DNA from: Brevibacillus formosus
Lineage (GTDB): Bacteria > Bacillota > Bacilli > Brevibacillales > Brevibacillaceae
Assembly: GCF_003013405.1 (NCBI RefSeq)
Contig: NZ_PXZL01000028.1
Location: 1 to 37,120, forward strand
Reading direction: 5' to 3'
DNA length: 37,120 bases
The notes below the pieces were generated by a model. The model worked only from the letters and a program-made list of their open reading frames with translations. It had not been told where the DNA came from and did not search any database. Position numbers and translations under genes: made by a program. Position 1 is the stretch's first letter; every line of letters starts with the position of its first letter. Of the stretch, positions 25,312 to 32,752 are shown in pieces.

Positions 25312-26517
25312 GTGAAGAATAATGTCCTAGAAGAAAACGGGCACCAAAAAGGTAGATGGGGGGCTGTGATTGAAGTTCTGCTTGTTTCTGCCAAGCTGGG
25401 TGTGACTTCATTCGGCGGTCCCATCGCGCATCTCGGTTACTTTCACAACGAATACATTCGACGTAGAAAATGGATGGATGAGCATAGCTACGCAGACTTG
25501 GTTGCGCTTTGTCAGTTCCTCCCTGGTCCCGCAAGCAGCCAGGTAGGAATCGGGATCGGAATCATGCGAGCCGGATTGTGGGGAGGGGTTGCTGCATGGA
25601 TCGGCTTCACCCTGCCTTCGGTATTGGCGCTCCTGATATTTGCGTTCACTTTACAAGGAATGGGGGGTGGCAGTGCTCCTTGGATTCACGGTTTAAAATT
25701 AGTAGCTGTTGCGATTGTTGCCCATGCCGTATGGGGGATGGGACAAAAGCTCGCCCCGGATCGAACACGGGTGACGATGGCGATCATCGCTGCTGCCATC
25801 ACGCTGTTGTGGCATTCTGCATGGAGTCAGGTGACAGTCATGATTCTAGCAGGAATAGCAGGATGGCTTTTCTTCCGGCAGCCAAAAGTTTCGGATTTCC
25901 CTGAATTTCGTGTGCCGATCAGTCGTGGACTAGCCATTGCGTGCTGGATGGTTTTCTTCGGATTATTGCTTGTGCTACCCATCCTCCGAGAGAGCACGGG
26001 CTTTTCCTTGCTAGCGCTGTTTGAAAGCTTTTACCGTGCGGGCTCACTTGTTTTTGGCGGGGGCCATGTTGTATTGCCTTTGCTTGAGCGGGAAGTGATC
26101 CCGACAGGCTGGCTAACCCAAGAAGCTTTTCTAACAGGCTACGGGGCTACACAAACAGTGCCGGGGCCATTATTTACGTTTGCTGCTTATCTGGGAGCAA
26201 TGATTGCAGGAGGAATCGGTGCAGCAATAGCTACGATTGCGATATTTCTACCGGCCTTTTTACTCGTCATCGGCGCATTGCCGTTTTGGAATTCCTTGAG
26301 GAGAAATTCCAAAATCCAAGGAATGCTGGTAGGTGTGAATGCAGCAGTCGTCGGTATTTTACTCGCAGCCCTTTACGATCCGATTTGGACGAGTACAATT
26401 CTTGCTCCGTTGGATTTTATCGTAGCGGCTATTTTGTTTATCATGCTGGAGCACTGGAAGCTGCCGCCATGGCTGGTTGTGGTTACGGGGGCTTTGTACG
26501 GCCTGTTGCTGACTTAG
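25312..26517 (+). CDS. chrA: chromate transporter ChrA, two-domain form
   Basis: A 401-residue membrane protein with two CHR domains. The first has KLGVTSFGGPIAHLGYFHNEYI and QFLPGPASSQVGIGIG. The second has YRAGSLVFGGGHVVLPLLERE and GYGATQTVPGPLFTFAAYLG. Long-chain ChrA proteins export chromate and give chromate resistance; some related CHR proteins may move sulfate-like anions. I prefer GTG 25312, because GGAGAGG lies about 11 bases upstream. The frame also offers TTG 25273, but the nearest GGAGG is 17 bases from it. No ChrB or other chromate gene is adjacent. Confidence 0.88.
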   Translation: MKNNVLEENGHQKGRWGAVIEVLLVSAKLGVTSFGGPIAHLGYFHNEYIRRRKWMDEHSYADLVALCQFLPGPASSQVGIGIGIMRAGLWGGVAAWIGFTLPSVLALLIFAFTLQGMGGGSAPWIHGLKLVAVAIVAHAVWGMGQKLAPDRTRVTMAIIAAAITLLWHSAWSQVTVMILAGIAGWLFFRQPKVSDFPEFRVPISRGLAIACWMVFFGLLLVLPILRESTGFSLLALFESFYRAGSLVFGGGHVVLPLLEREVIPTGWLTQEAFLTGYGATQTVPGPLFTFAAYLGAMIAGGIGAAIATIAIFLPAFLLVIGALPFWNSLRRNSKIQGMLVGVNAAVVGILLAALYDPIWTSTILAPLDFIVAAILFIMLEHWKLPPWLVVVTGALYGLLLT

Positions 26518-26584
26518 ACTGACGTCAGCTTTTTATAATATTGGAAGTTAAAAGTTTTAAAAGGTCTCAAACAAACCAATAAGG

Positions 26585-26806
26585 CTGGTGAGAAGAAAAA
26601 GCACAGAGCTCGTAGACCTTGACAACGCCTGCCCAGTCGGAACTTCAAAAAGGGGACCCGCTTGTCGAACACTTCTTCCTTGAGAAACTTCCGCCCGTAG
26701 GGTGGTTTTGGCTCGACGGTCCCCTTTTTGAAGTGGAGACGGCCAGAGAATCCCCCCTGCTGGCGTGTCAGAGTCGTAGAGACCTGTGCTTTTTCTTCTC
26801 CTCCAC
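26585..26806. repeat. foldback element, about 220 bp, imperfect inverted repeat
   Basis: Two pairs of perfect 17-bp arms are nested: GAGAAGAAAAAGCACAG (26590-26606) with CTGTGCTTTTTCTTCTC (26784-26800), and ACTTCAAAAAGGGGACC (26642-26658) with GGTCCCCTTTTTGAAGT (26718-26734). Between them TTGACA/TGTCA and ACGCC/GGCGT also pair. The similarity extends a few bases beyond the outer arms with an indel. The 59-base loop contains GTCGA/TCGAC. It fills the gene-free stretch between chrA and the tetR promoter. It may be a miniature transposable element (MITE-like) or a structured RNA. Open frames across it look like artefacts of the repeat. Confidence 0.75.
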
Positions 26807-26831
26807 TATGTTGACTCAAACCAAAGAAAGT

Positions 26832-26881
26832 TTGCCAACTATGTATGTAACGCTTATAATACTGAATGAAAGTTCAGTATT
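26832..26881 (+). promoter_or_regulatory. promoter and TetR operator of the efflux operon
   Basis: TTGCCA (26832-26837), 17 bases, TATAAT (26855-26860) is a strong sigma-A promoter. The perfect palindrome AATACTGAA (26858-26866), six bases, TTCAGTATT (26873-26881) overlaps the -10 and the transcription start. It is the expected operator of the TetR protein encoded next. Confidence 0.85.
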
Positions 26882-26908
26882 GTAGGATGGGAAGCTGGTG
26901 AAGGAGCA

Positions 26909-27508
26909 TTGAATAAAAAGAAGCAGCAAACGGAGCAGACCAAGAAAAAAATAGCGGATGCGGCCAGAATTTTATTTATGCAAAAAGGCTACAAGGCCAC
27001 ATCAATAGAAGATATCGTGAAAGCTACTGGATACAGCGGCGGTAACATTTATTATCATTTCAAGAGCAAGGAAGGGCTGTTTTTACACCTGATTGAAGCT
27101 TGGAACAGGGAATGGGAAGAGCAGTGGCTGGCCAAGGAACAGCTCTACACGACCTCGATCGATAAATTGTATGGAATGGCTGAACATTTTGCGACCGATT
27201 TTATGAACCATCCGCTGACCAAGGCTGCTGATGAATTTTTCGATATGTCGGAGAAGCCTTCGGATGTAGAGGAGCGTATCAACGAAATGATCCAAGGATA
27301 CGTTGACTTTAATCAGCAATTGCTCCAGAAGGGGATCGATAACGGCGAATTTGAAATGACGAATGTAACCGGAGTCGCCATTATATTGGACAGCCTGATG
27401 TTTGGTTTAAATCAACATTCGCGACGAATGGAGCGAGAGGAAGCGCTGGCAACTTTTCGGTTAGCGATGGATGTGTTTTTATTTGGCATTGTCAAACCGT
27501 CCCGCTAG
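26909..27508 (+). CDS. TetR/AcrR-family repressor of the efflux pump
   Basis: A 199-residue regulator. The helix-turn-helix spans about 12-58: KIADAARILFMQKGYKATS, IEDIVKATGYSGGNIYYHF, KSKEGLFLHLI. The C-terminal ligand-binding part (60-199) is helical and variable. The start is TTG 26909, the only start in frame before the HTH; GAAGGAG lies just upstream, closer than usual. The operator over its own promoter shows autorepression. The MFS pump gene follows after 65 bases in the same direction, so this protein very likely releases DNA when it binds a drug carried by the pump. Confidence 0.88.
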   Translation: MNKKKQQTEQTKKKIADAARILFMQKGYKATSIEDIVKATGYSGGNIYYHFKSKEGLFLHLIEAWNREWEEQWLAKEQLYTTSIDKLYGMAEHFATDFMNHPLTKAADEFFDMSEKPSDVEERINEMIQGYVDFNQQLLQKGIDNGEFEMTNVTGVAIILDSLMFGLNQHSRRMEREEALATFRLAMDVFLFGIVKPSR

Positions 27509-27573
27509 CTTTTTTTAGGAAATTATCTAGAATGGATATTCAGTGTTTGGGGAATGGATTGGAGGAATAGTAA

Positions 27574-28803
27574 ATGGCTTTATTATTAAAAAATCAGGGA
27601 GCCCTATTGATTCTGATGTTCAATATTTTCCTTGTCTTTACGGGGATCGGGCTTGTTATACCGATTATGCCAAAGTACATGGAAAGTTTAGGCATTACCG
27701 GGGGGACTATCGGCCTGTTAGTGGCAGCCTTTTCGTTGACGCAGCTTCTTTTTTCCCCCATTGCCGGGCGATGGGCTGATTCATTCGGAAGAAAAAAGAT
27801 CATTGTGATCGGCTTGGTCGTATTTGCTATCTCAGAAGGGATGTTTGGAATAGCGAATTCTCCAGTCCTGCTGTTTGTTTCTAGGTTGCTAGGCGGCATC
27901 AGTGCCGCACTGATTATGCCGGCCGTAATGGCTTACTCAGCAGATATTACAACGAATGAAGAACGAGCGGCCGGGATGGGGTATATTACGGCGGCCATTA
28001 CGACTGGTTTTATTATCGGTCCAGGCATTGGAGGATACATTGCTGAATTTGGTATTCGCGCCCCTTTTTATACCGCAGGAATTGCGGGACTGATTGCTGC
28101 ATGCATCACGTTGTTGATCCTCAAGGAATCGAAACCTACGGAAGAATCATTAGCTGACTCTCTTTCTAGTGAAAAACAACAAAGCAGTCTTCTTTCCCAG
28201 TTAATGTACTCCTATCGAGAGCCTTATTTTTTCAGTTTGATTATTGTGTTTGTTATGTCTTTCGGACTGGCTAATTTTGAAACGGTCTTTTCCTTGTTTG
28301 TCGACCATAAGTTTGGTTTTGAGCCGAAAGATATCGCGTTTATCATTACATTCGGGTCAATTGCAGGGGCAGTGGTCCAGCTTACTGCCTTTAGCTGGAT
28401 CATGAATCGCTTTGGCGAGAAAAGGGTCATTTCCGTCTGTCTGCTCTTTGCTGGTTTGTTTATTGTTCTGACGCTTTTTGTTCACGGATTCTGGATGATT
28501 TTTGCCGTTACCTTTATCGTATTTCTGGCGATCGATATTTTGCGACCGGCCATCAGTACCCAAATGTCGATGCTTGCAAAGGACCAACAGGGGTATGTTG
28601 CTGGTCTTAACTCGGCCTTTACCAGTCTTGGCAATATTGCAGGACCTATCGTAGCTGGATTCTTATTCGATATCGATATCAACTATCCGTACGGGCTAGC
28701 GTGTATGATTTTGCTTATCTGTTTCGTCTTATCACTGGGAGTGAAAAACCGCAATGTGAAGAATGCCAATGCGGTTTCCAGACAATCGTCCATTCATGGA
28801 TGA
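27574..28803 (+). CDS. MFS multidrug efflux transporter (Bmr/NorA-like)
   Basis: A 409-residue protein with 12 membrane segments. Motif A, GRWADSFGRKK, lies between helices 2 and 3. Helix 5 has the antiporter motif C (GFIIGPGIGGYIAEFG), which marks drug/proton antiporters. The overall pattern is that of the Bmr/Blt/NorA group. ATG 27574 follows GGAGG by eight bases. Cotranscription with the TetR gene and the shared operator support a role as an inducible drug exporter; the substrate spectrum cannot be read from sequence. Confidence 0.88.
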   Translation: MALLLKNQGALLILMFNIFLVFTGIGLVIPIMPKYMESLGITGGTIGLLVAAFSLTQLLFSPIAGRWADSFGRKKIIVIGLVVFAISEGMFGIANSPVLLFVSRLLGGISAALIMPAVMAYSADITTNEERAAGMGYITAAITTGFIIGPGIGGYIAEFGIRAPFYTAGIAGLIAACITLLILKESKPTEESLADSLSSEKQQSSLLSQLMYSYREPYFFSLIIVFVMSFGLANFETVFSLFVDHKFGFEPKDIAFIITFGSIAGAVVQLTAFSWIMNRFGEKRVISVCLLFAGLFIVLTLFVHGFWMIFAVTFIVFLAIDILRPAISTQMSMLAKDQQGYVAGLNSAFTSLGNIAGPIVAGFLFDIDINYPYGLACMILLICFVLSLGVKNRNVKNANAVSRQSSIHG

Positions 28804-28821
28804 TGAATCATGGCTCTCCAC

Positions 28822-28851
28822 AAAAGACCAGTCCATTGGGGCTGGTCTTTT
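28822..28851. terminator. bidirectional terminator, MFS gene / bicupin gene
   Basis: AAAAGACCAG (28822-28831) and CTGGTCTTTT (28842-28851) form a perfect 10-bp stem with A and T runs on both sides. It lies between the MFS stop and the bicupin stop. Confidence 0.88.
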
Positions 28852-28858
28852 CTTGTGT

Positions 28859-30037
28859 TCACGGGACATAGCCATATCCAGGATATTTGACTACCGGCCA
28901 TTTATCCTTGCGCAAGGCATCCAGCAATTCAGGACCTACACACAGGTTGGAAGCGACGAGTTCATGCGGGGTGAGCGCCATCCATTGATTCAGTGACACA
29001 TCGACAAAGCGGTCGCTCTTGAACATTTCCAAAAACCACACCGTTTCCGTCCCGGTATTCTGGATATAATGCCCCGTCGCAAATGGAACGTAACCGACAT
29101 CACCTGCTTGGTAGTCAAAGGTTCGGGCGTTTCCGTTTCCGGTAAAAACCGTCATGCGTGCTTGGCCTGAAATGTAATATTGCCACTCGTCGTTATTAGG
29201 ATGCCAATGCAGCTCTCTCATGGCACCGGGGCGTAGCTCTACGAGTGCTGCCGCGATTGTTCTGGAGATCGGAAAGTTGCGGGAATCGACGATGCGCACA
29301 CTGCCGCCAGGTGTGATCAGTGGTCGTTGCGCAAGTAAGCGATGGGTAAAGGGAAGGGGGACGGTTCCGTACGGGGATTCTACTTCATCTTCTTCTACGG
29401 GACTGGGAACCTCGTCCTGATAAATGTACACTTGCTCGCAAGGAATGTCGGCAAAGGCTGATTCAGGCACACCAAAATTCGCGGAAAGCACATCTTTTGG
29501 CGTATGAGCAAACCAATCGGAGATCGATAGCGTATTCAGATCGGAAAAATGCCCATCGTCGAAAACGAGCAAAAACTCGCAGCCTTCCTCGAGTCCCTGA
29601 ATGGAGTGGGGAATGCCAGGAGGGAAATACCACAGATCGCCTTTGCCGATATCTGCGATAAAATTGCGTCCGCGTTGGTCAACGGAAGTAATTCGTGCAC
29701 GGCCGAGCAGCATGTAGGCCCATTCCGCCTGCTGATGCCAGTGCAGCTCGCGCACACCGCCTGGCGTCAGGCTCATGTTTACACCCGCAAGTGTAGTGGC
29801 GATTGGCAGCTCGCGAATGGTGACTTCCCGGGACCATCCGCCATGATTTAACGTCATGAAGGCATCTGAAAAGGAAAATTTCAGATTGGGCAGCAAGCCC
29901 GCATCTGTGACAGGAGGAACTAGCATATTCGGATTTTGCCGATCACGCATGACGTTCCGTGGGCCGAGATCGACCCATCCGGTTCCGTCTCTCCTCATGG
30001 GCTGAGGAATTTGATTCCCTTTGTCTGGCGGATTCAT
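28859..30037 (-). CDS. bicupin, oxalate decarboxylase family (variant lid)
   Basis: A 392-residue protein with two cupin domains, close to B. subtilis OxdC/OxdD as I recall them. Domain 1 binds manganese through H99, H101, E105 and H144; domain 2 through H277, H279, E284 and H323. R96 and E337 correspond to OxdC R92 and E333. The domain-1 lid loop, SENST in OxdC with proton donor E162, is here S165-D166-L167-N168-T169. The donor position is therefore Asp, and Asn163 is replaced by Leu. Reaction preference (decarboxylase or oxidase) is uncertain for that reason. ATG 30037 is chosen: AAGGAGG lies nine bases before it, but directly abuts the TTG at 30046. OxdD-type proteins can be spore-coat components. 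Confidence 0.88.
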   Translation of the reverse strand: MNPPDKGNQIPQPMRRDGTGWVDLGPRNVMRDRQNPNMLVPPVTDAGLLPNLKFSFSDAFMTLNHGGWSREVTIRELPIATTLAGVNMSLTPGGVRELHWHQQAEWAYMLLGRARITSVDQRGRNFIADIGKGDLWYFPPGIPHSIQGLEEGCEFLLVFDDGHFSDLNTLSISDWFAHTPKDVLSANFGVPESAFADIPCEQVYIYQDEVPSPVEEDEVESPYGTVPLPFTHRLLAQRPLITPGGSVRIVDSRNFPISRTIAAALVELRPGAMRELHWHPNNDEWQYYISGQARMTVFTGNGNARTFDYQAGDVGYVPFATGHYIQNTGTETVWFLEMFKSDRFVDVSLNQWMALTPHELVASNLCVGPELLDALRKDKWPVVKYPGYGYVP

Positions 30038-30064
30038 TTGGGGCAACCTCCTTCATCCTTGGAC

Positions 30065-30110
30065 ATGCATAGGTTTTGGCGCACTTCATCCACTAACCAT
30101 GCCTATGCAT
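30065..30110. repeat. inverted repeat upstream of the bicupin gene
   Basis: ATGCATAGG (30065-30073) and CCTATGCAT (30102-30110) flank a 28-base spacer, 28 bases or more upstream of ATG 30037. It could be an operator or a leader stem; no clear promoter is seen for the bicupin gene. Confidence 0.45.
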
Positions 30111-30218
30111 CGGCTTCCCCGTTATGCAAACACCCAAGCCGTTCTATCGTTTCTATGGATGATTCTGTATAATTTTAGGGGTGATTGACAAATTTACAAT
30201 AGTAGGATGGGTATAAAG

Positions 30219-30974
30219 ATGACGAAGATTCCAAACGATCAATGGTTAGCACGATATGAGCAACAAAAACAGATGTTAGAGCCCCTTGTTGACTTACACA
30301 CCTATTTCACATCAAAAAAGATCAGTGGGAAACCAATCAACTTGCTTTCGTTAGGGGAAATCACGATTCCTACTGGGGAGATCATCGTTCGTGATCCGCT
30401 TGTGTATCTGGAGAGAAATAGTGCCCCGTATTTTCAAAAAGTCCCTACAGGAACCTTCCCATTAACCGTTTGTGTGGTAACAGTCGAAGAAGACCATTAC
30501 CGCTATGCAGCTGCTAAGGTGGAGTTCACAAATAAAAAACCCCAGAAATTCACGGAAGCTCTCATTGGAGACGAGGATCTCGAAAATCTAGGGGAAGGTG
30601 AATATTTTGGTTTTAATGTGGATGCAGGCCTTGCTACTGTAGTAGATGTCAAAACGAGAGATGCTTATCTGGATTTTTATGATAGCTGGAAAAAAGAGAA
30701 TCCAGACGGCAATATTTACGATGATTATTTTGCGGATGTTTTTGCACAAAGTTACAAAGACCATCCAAAATACCAACGAAGCGCTGGAGATTATATAAAC
30801 TGGACAATACCGGGCACGGATTTGTCGATTCCGATGATTCAGACGGGATTTGGAGACGGAGCCTATCCTGTCTATTTTGGGTTAGATGAAAACGATCAAA
30901 TATGCCAGCTGGTGATTCAATTTATTTGCATTGAGCTTGCATTTGGTGAGGATGACAACGAAGACGAAAGCTAG
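30219..30974 (+). CDS. DUF4241 domain protein
   Basis: A 251-residue soluble acidic protein. The segments GEIIVRDPLVYL, GTFPLTVCVVT, YRYAAAKVEF, GFNVDAGLATVVDV and the end PVYFGLDENDQICQLVIQF fit the DUF4241 family, which is sometimes found with polymorphic toxin immunity genes. The function is unknown. An in-frame ATG exists four codons upstream, but the GGATGG site is better placed for ATG 30219. A TATAAT at 30166-30171 may be the -10. No toxin gene is adjacent. The tail is rich in D/E (FGEDDNEDES). Confidence 0.8.
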   Translation: MTKIPNDQWLARYEQQKQMLEPLVDLHTYFTSKKISGKPINLLSLGEITIPTGEIIVRDPLVYLERNSAPYFQKVPTGTFPLTVCVVTVEEDHYRYAAAKVEFTNKKPQKFTEALIGDEDLENLGEGEYFGFNVDAGLATVVDVKTRDAYLDFYDSWKKENPDGNIYDDYFADVFAQSYKDHPKYQRSAGDYINWTIPGTDLSIPMIQTGFGDGAYPVYFGLDENDQICQLVIQFICIELAFGEDDNEDES

Positions 30975-30986
30975 TAGGAAAGCCTC

Positions 30987-31550
30987 TCACCAATCCTTTT
31001 TGGAAACTGTGCCCCGCTTATCTTTCTTTGGGAAGAGAAAATAGCTGGCTGTAAACAACAGATCAACCCCCAGTACAACGGTCCATAGCCGGAGAATATA
31101 CCATAAAGAAGCAGTTCGTTCTGCATCATTGATAAAGTAGATGGTCCCGGCTAAGAGAGCAGCCCCTATTACATAGGCGAACAGATGTCTAAACCAGCTT
31201 TTGGCGTAATGCTTGGCGTACTCCATGCCGTATAGCTTGGGTTTAGGTGTACCTTCCTTAGTGACGTATTGCTGAAATTTTTCATCCGCCCATTGAATCA
31301 TGCTTTTCCCAAATGCAATCGATACCCCAATATAAACGGCAGCCAGCGCATGAGGAATTGTAGCGGTAGCTCCACGATACAAATCCACGCTCGTGACGAC
31401 GAGCAAAACCACATCAACAACAGGCGTCAGGGCGAGAAGAAAAAGCCCGGCCTTTTTTTGTTTAAGCATATACCTTGTGAAAAGGCCAAGTACAATGACC
31501 ACCCAAAAGGCGATTTCGCACGCGACAATCATCCATGCAACAAAATTCAC
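30987..31550 (-). CDS. YmcC-like integral membrane protein
   Basis: A 187-residue protein with four to six membrane segments: VNFVAWMIVACEIAFWVVIV, FLLALTPVVDVVLLVV, ALAAVYIGVSIAFG, a later pair, and a basic C-terminus. GTG 31550 is preferred, with AAAAGGGG ten bases upstream; ATG 31589 gives 13 more residues but has no binding site. Size, topology and the divergent TetR neighbour recall ymcC beside pksA in B. subtilis (from memory). The function is unknown. Its promoter overlaps an operator-like palindrome. Confidence 0.75.
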   Translation of the reverse strand: MNFVAWMIVACEIAFWVVIVLGLFTRYMLKQKKAGLFLLALTPVVDVVLLVVTSVDLYRGATATIPHALAAVYIGVSIAFGKSMIQWADEKFQQYVTKEGTPKPKLYGMEYAKHYAKSWFRHLFAYVIGAALLAGTIYFINDAERTASLWYILRLWTVVLGVDLLFTASYFLFPKKDKRGTVSKKDW

Positions 31551-31626
31551 TAGTATAGGTCCCCTTTTCGGAAGTTTCTTCTCCTGCATGAGGAGTTTTT
31601 TTGATACGATCGTGCTAACAAAAAGG

Positions 31627-31706
31627 ATTTTAACATCGCTTATAAAATAATACAACTGTATTGTTAAAGGTTGCTTGTCCCTTGCAAATCTTGTTAAAAT
31701 ACAACT
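31627..31706. promoter_or_regulatory. divergent promoters with TetR-type operator
   Basis: Minus strand: TTGTAT (31655-31650), 17 bases, TAAAAT (31632-31627) for the ymcC-like gene. Plus strand: a -10 TAAAAT (31695-31700) seven bases before the tetR ATG. The palindrome AATACAACTGTATT (31649-31662) covers the minus -35. A partial copy, AATACAACTAT, lies at 31698-31708 over the tetR start. Both are likely sites for the TetR protein. Confidence 0.65.
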
Positions 31707-32294
31707 ATGCCGAAAATAATCGATCATGAGAAAAGAAGAGAACAAATAGCAGAAGCAACGTGGCGTGTCATTGTTGAGCAAGGAATGGAAGGAGCGACGG
31801 TAAGAGGCATTGCAAAAGAAGCAGGACTTTCATTAGGTGCTTTGCGACATTACTTTGCAACACAGGATGAATTGCTGATGTATGCCATGCAGCTCGTAAA
31901 AGAGAGGGCGACAGCTCGAATTACTGAAGTCGCCGCCGATGAAGAATTGGCACCAAAAGAGAGATTCACGAAAATTTTTCTCGAGCTTCTCCCTACGAAT
32001 CAAGAAAAGATGGTCGAAATGGAAGTGTGGTTTGCTTTTACCGTGTACTTCCGCCACAAGAAAGATGGCTTTGACGCACAGCATGACGGAATATATGCCG
32101 GCGTCCGCAAGCTGTTGGACTCTGCTGATCAACTGCATTTATTACGCAAAGAGCTGGACAAGGAGCTGGAAGCGGAAAAGCTCTATGCCGTCATCGACGG
32201 TCTGGCGCTGCATGCCTATCTCGAACCGCAGCGTGTCGATGGGGAACGGATTACGAAAGTGCTGGAGCATCATCTGGCATCCTTGTTTCATTAA
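31707..32294 (+). CDS. TetR-family regulator, PksA/BetI-like, leaderless
   Basis: A 195-residue regulator. The N-terminal HTH contains KRREQIAEATWRVIVEQGM and VRGIAKEAGLSLGALRHYF, and the C-terminal part resembles the TetR_C_6 (BetI/PksA) ligand domain. ATG 31707 has no ribosome binding site, and the probable transcription start coincides with it, so the mRNA looks leaderless. It is divergent from the ymcC-like gene and probably represses both through the AATACAACTGTATT palindrome. The inducer is unknown. Confidence 0.88.
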   Translation: MPKIIDHEKRREQIAEATWRVIVEQGMEGATVRGIAKEAGLSLGALRHYFATQDELLMYAMQLVKERATARITEVAADEELAPKERFTKIFLELLPTNQEKMVEMEVWFAFTVYFRHKKDGFDAQHDGIYAGVRKLLDSADQLHLLRKELDKELEAEKLYAVIDGLALHAYLEPQRVDGERITKVLEHHLASLFH

Positions 32295-32542
32295 CGGACT
32301 ATTAAGAAACACATACCAATACTCTCATAAAGAAAAGCAATCGGATCGTGGAAGGGGTGATCTGATTGCTTTTTTTCGTCGGCACGCAGCTTGGGATTTT
32401 TCGATAAGTAGCTATTAACGCTTTTTAACTCTTCTAGAAGTTCAATTATTTTATCATTTTGTACTGTTATTTTTTTGAGACTGAATGCGATTGGCAAGAG
32501 CAAAGCAACTATCAAAGGGAGAACTACTAATTCTACAATCAA
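32291..32542 (-). CDS. small membrane-anchored coiled-coil protein, 83 aa
   Basis: Residues 1-22 form one membrane segment (MIVELVVLPLIVALLLPIAF). A short heptad-like helix follows (about 28-48) and then a charged tail. The start is TTG 32542, with GGAGG nine bases before it, a strong site that suggests real translation. The stop shares bases with the tetR stop (TTAA). The terminator of tetR lies inside its 3' end, so the C-terminal 20 or so residues (HPFHDPIAFLYESIG...) may be an accident of read-through. The function is unknown. Confidence 0.5.
   Translation of the reverse strand: MIVELVVLPLIVALLLPIAFSLKKITVQNDKIIELLEELKSVNSYLSKNPKLRADEKKQSDHPFHDPIAFLYESIGMCFLIVR
32334..32376 (+). terminator. 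terminator of the PksA-like gene
   Basis: AAAGCAATCGGATC pairs with GATCTGATTGCTTT (one mismatch) across an 11-base loop and is followed by TTTT. It is also terminator-like on the minus strand. Confidence 0.85.
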
Positions 32543-32702
32543 GGGTAATCACCTCCAATTAATCGTTTATAGATATTGAAAAGCTAATCCGTCTTAAACT
32601 CGACTTTAGCATATTAAATAGTTTTTGATCCTATTTTTTCCAGTGGTATATTGCTCTATGTCGTCCACAACTTGAGTTCAACGTGTGGATCTTTATTCCA
32701 TG

Positions 32703-32731
32703 TTTACATACCGAACGTCCATTCGTAAAAT
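32703..32731 (+). promoter_or_regulatory. mrfAB promoter with imperfect LexA-type box
   Basis: TTTACA (32703-32708), 17 bases, TAAAAT (32726-32731) is a good sigma-A promoter. The spacer contains CGAACGTCCATTCG (32712-32725). It matches the Bacillus LexA (DinR) box CGAACRNRYGTTYG at all but two positions, with a perfect CGAA/TTCG outer palindrome. Confidence 0.6.
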
Positions 32732-32752
32732 GGTAGCAAGAAGGTGACGAAA

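Noticed and set aside
26514..26819. 101-codon open frame on the minus strand across the foldback element
   Set aside because: It spans both arms of the inverted repeat, has no ribosome binding site that I can see and no family resemblance, and runs into the 3' end of chrA.
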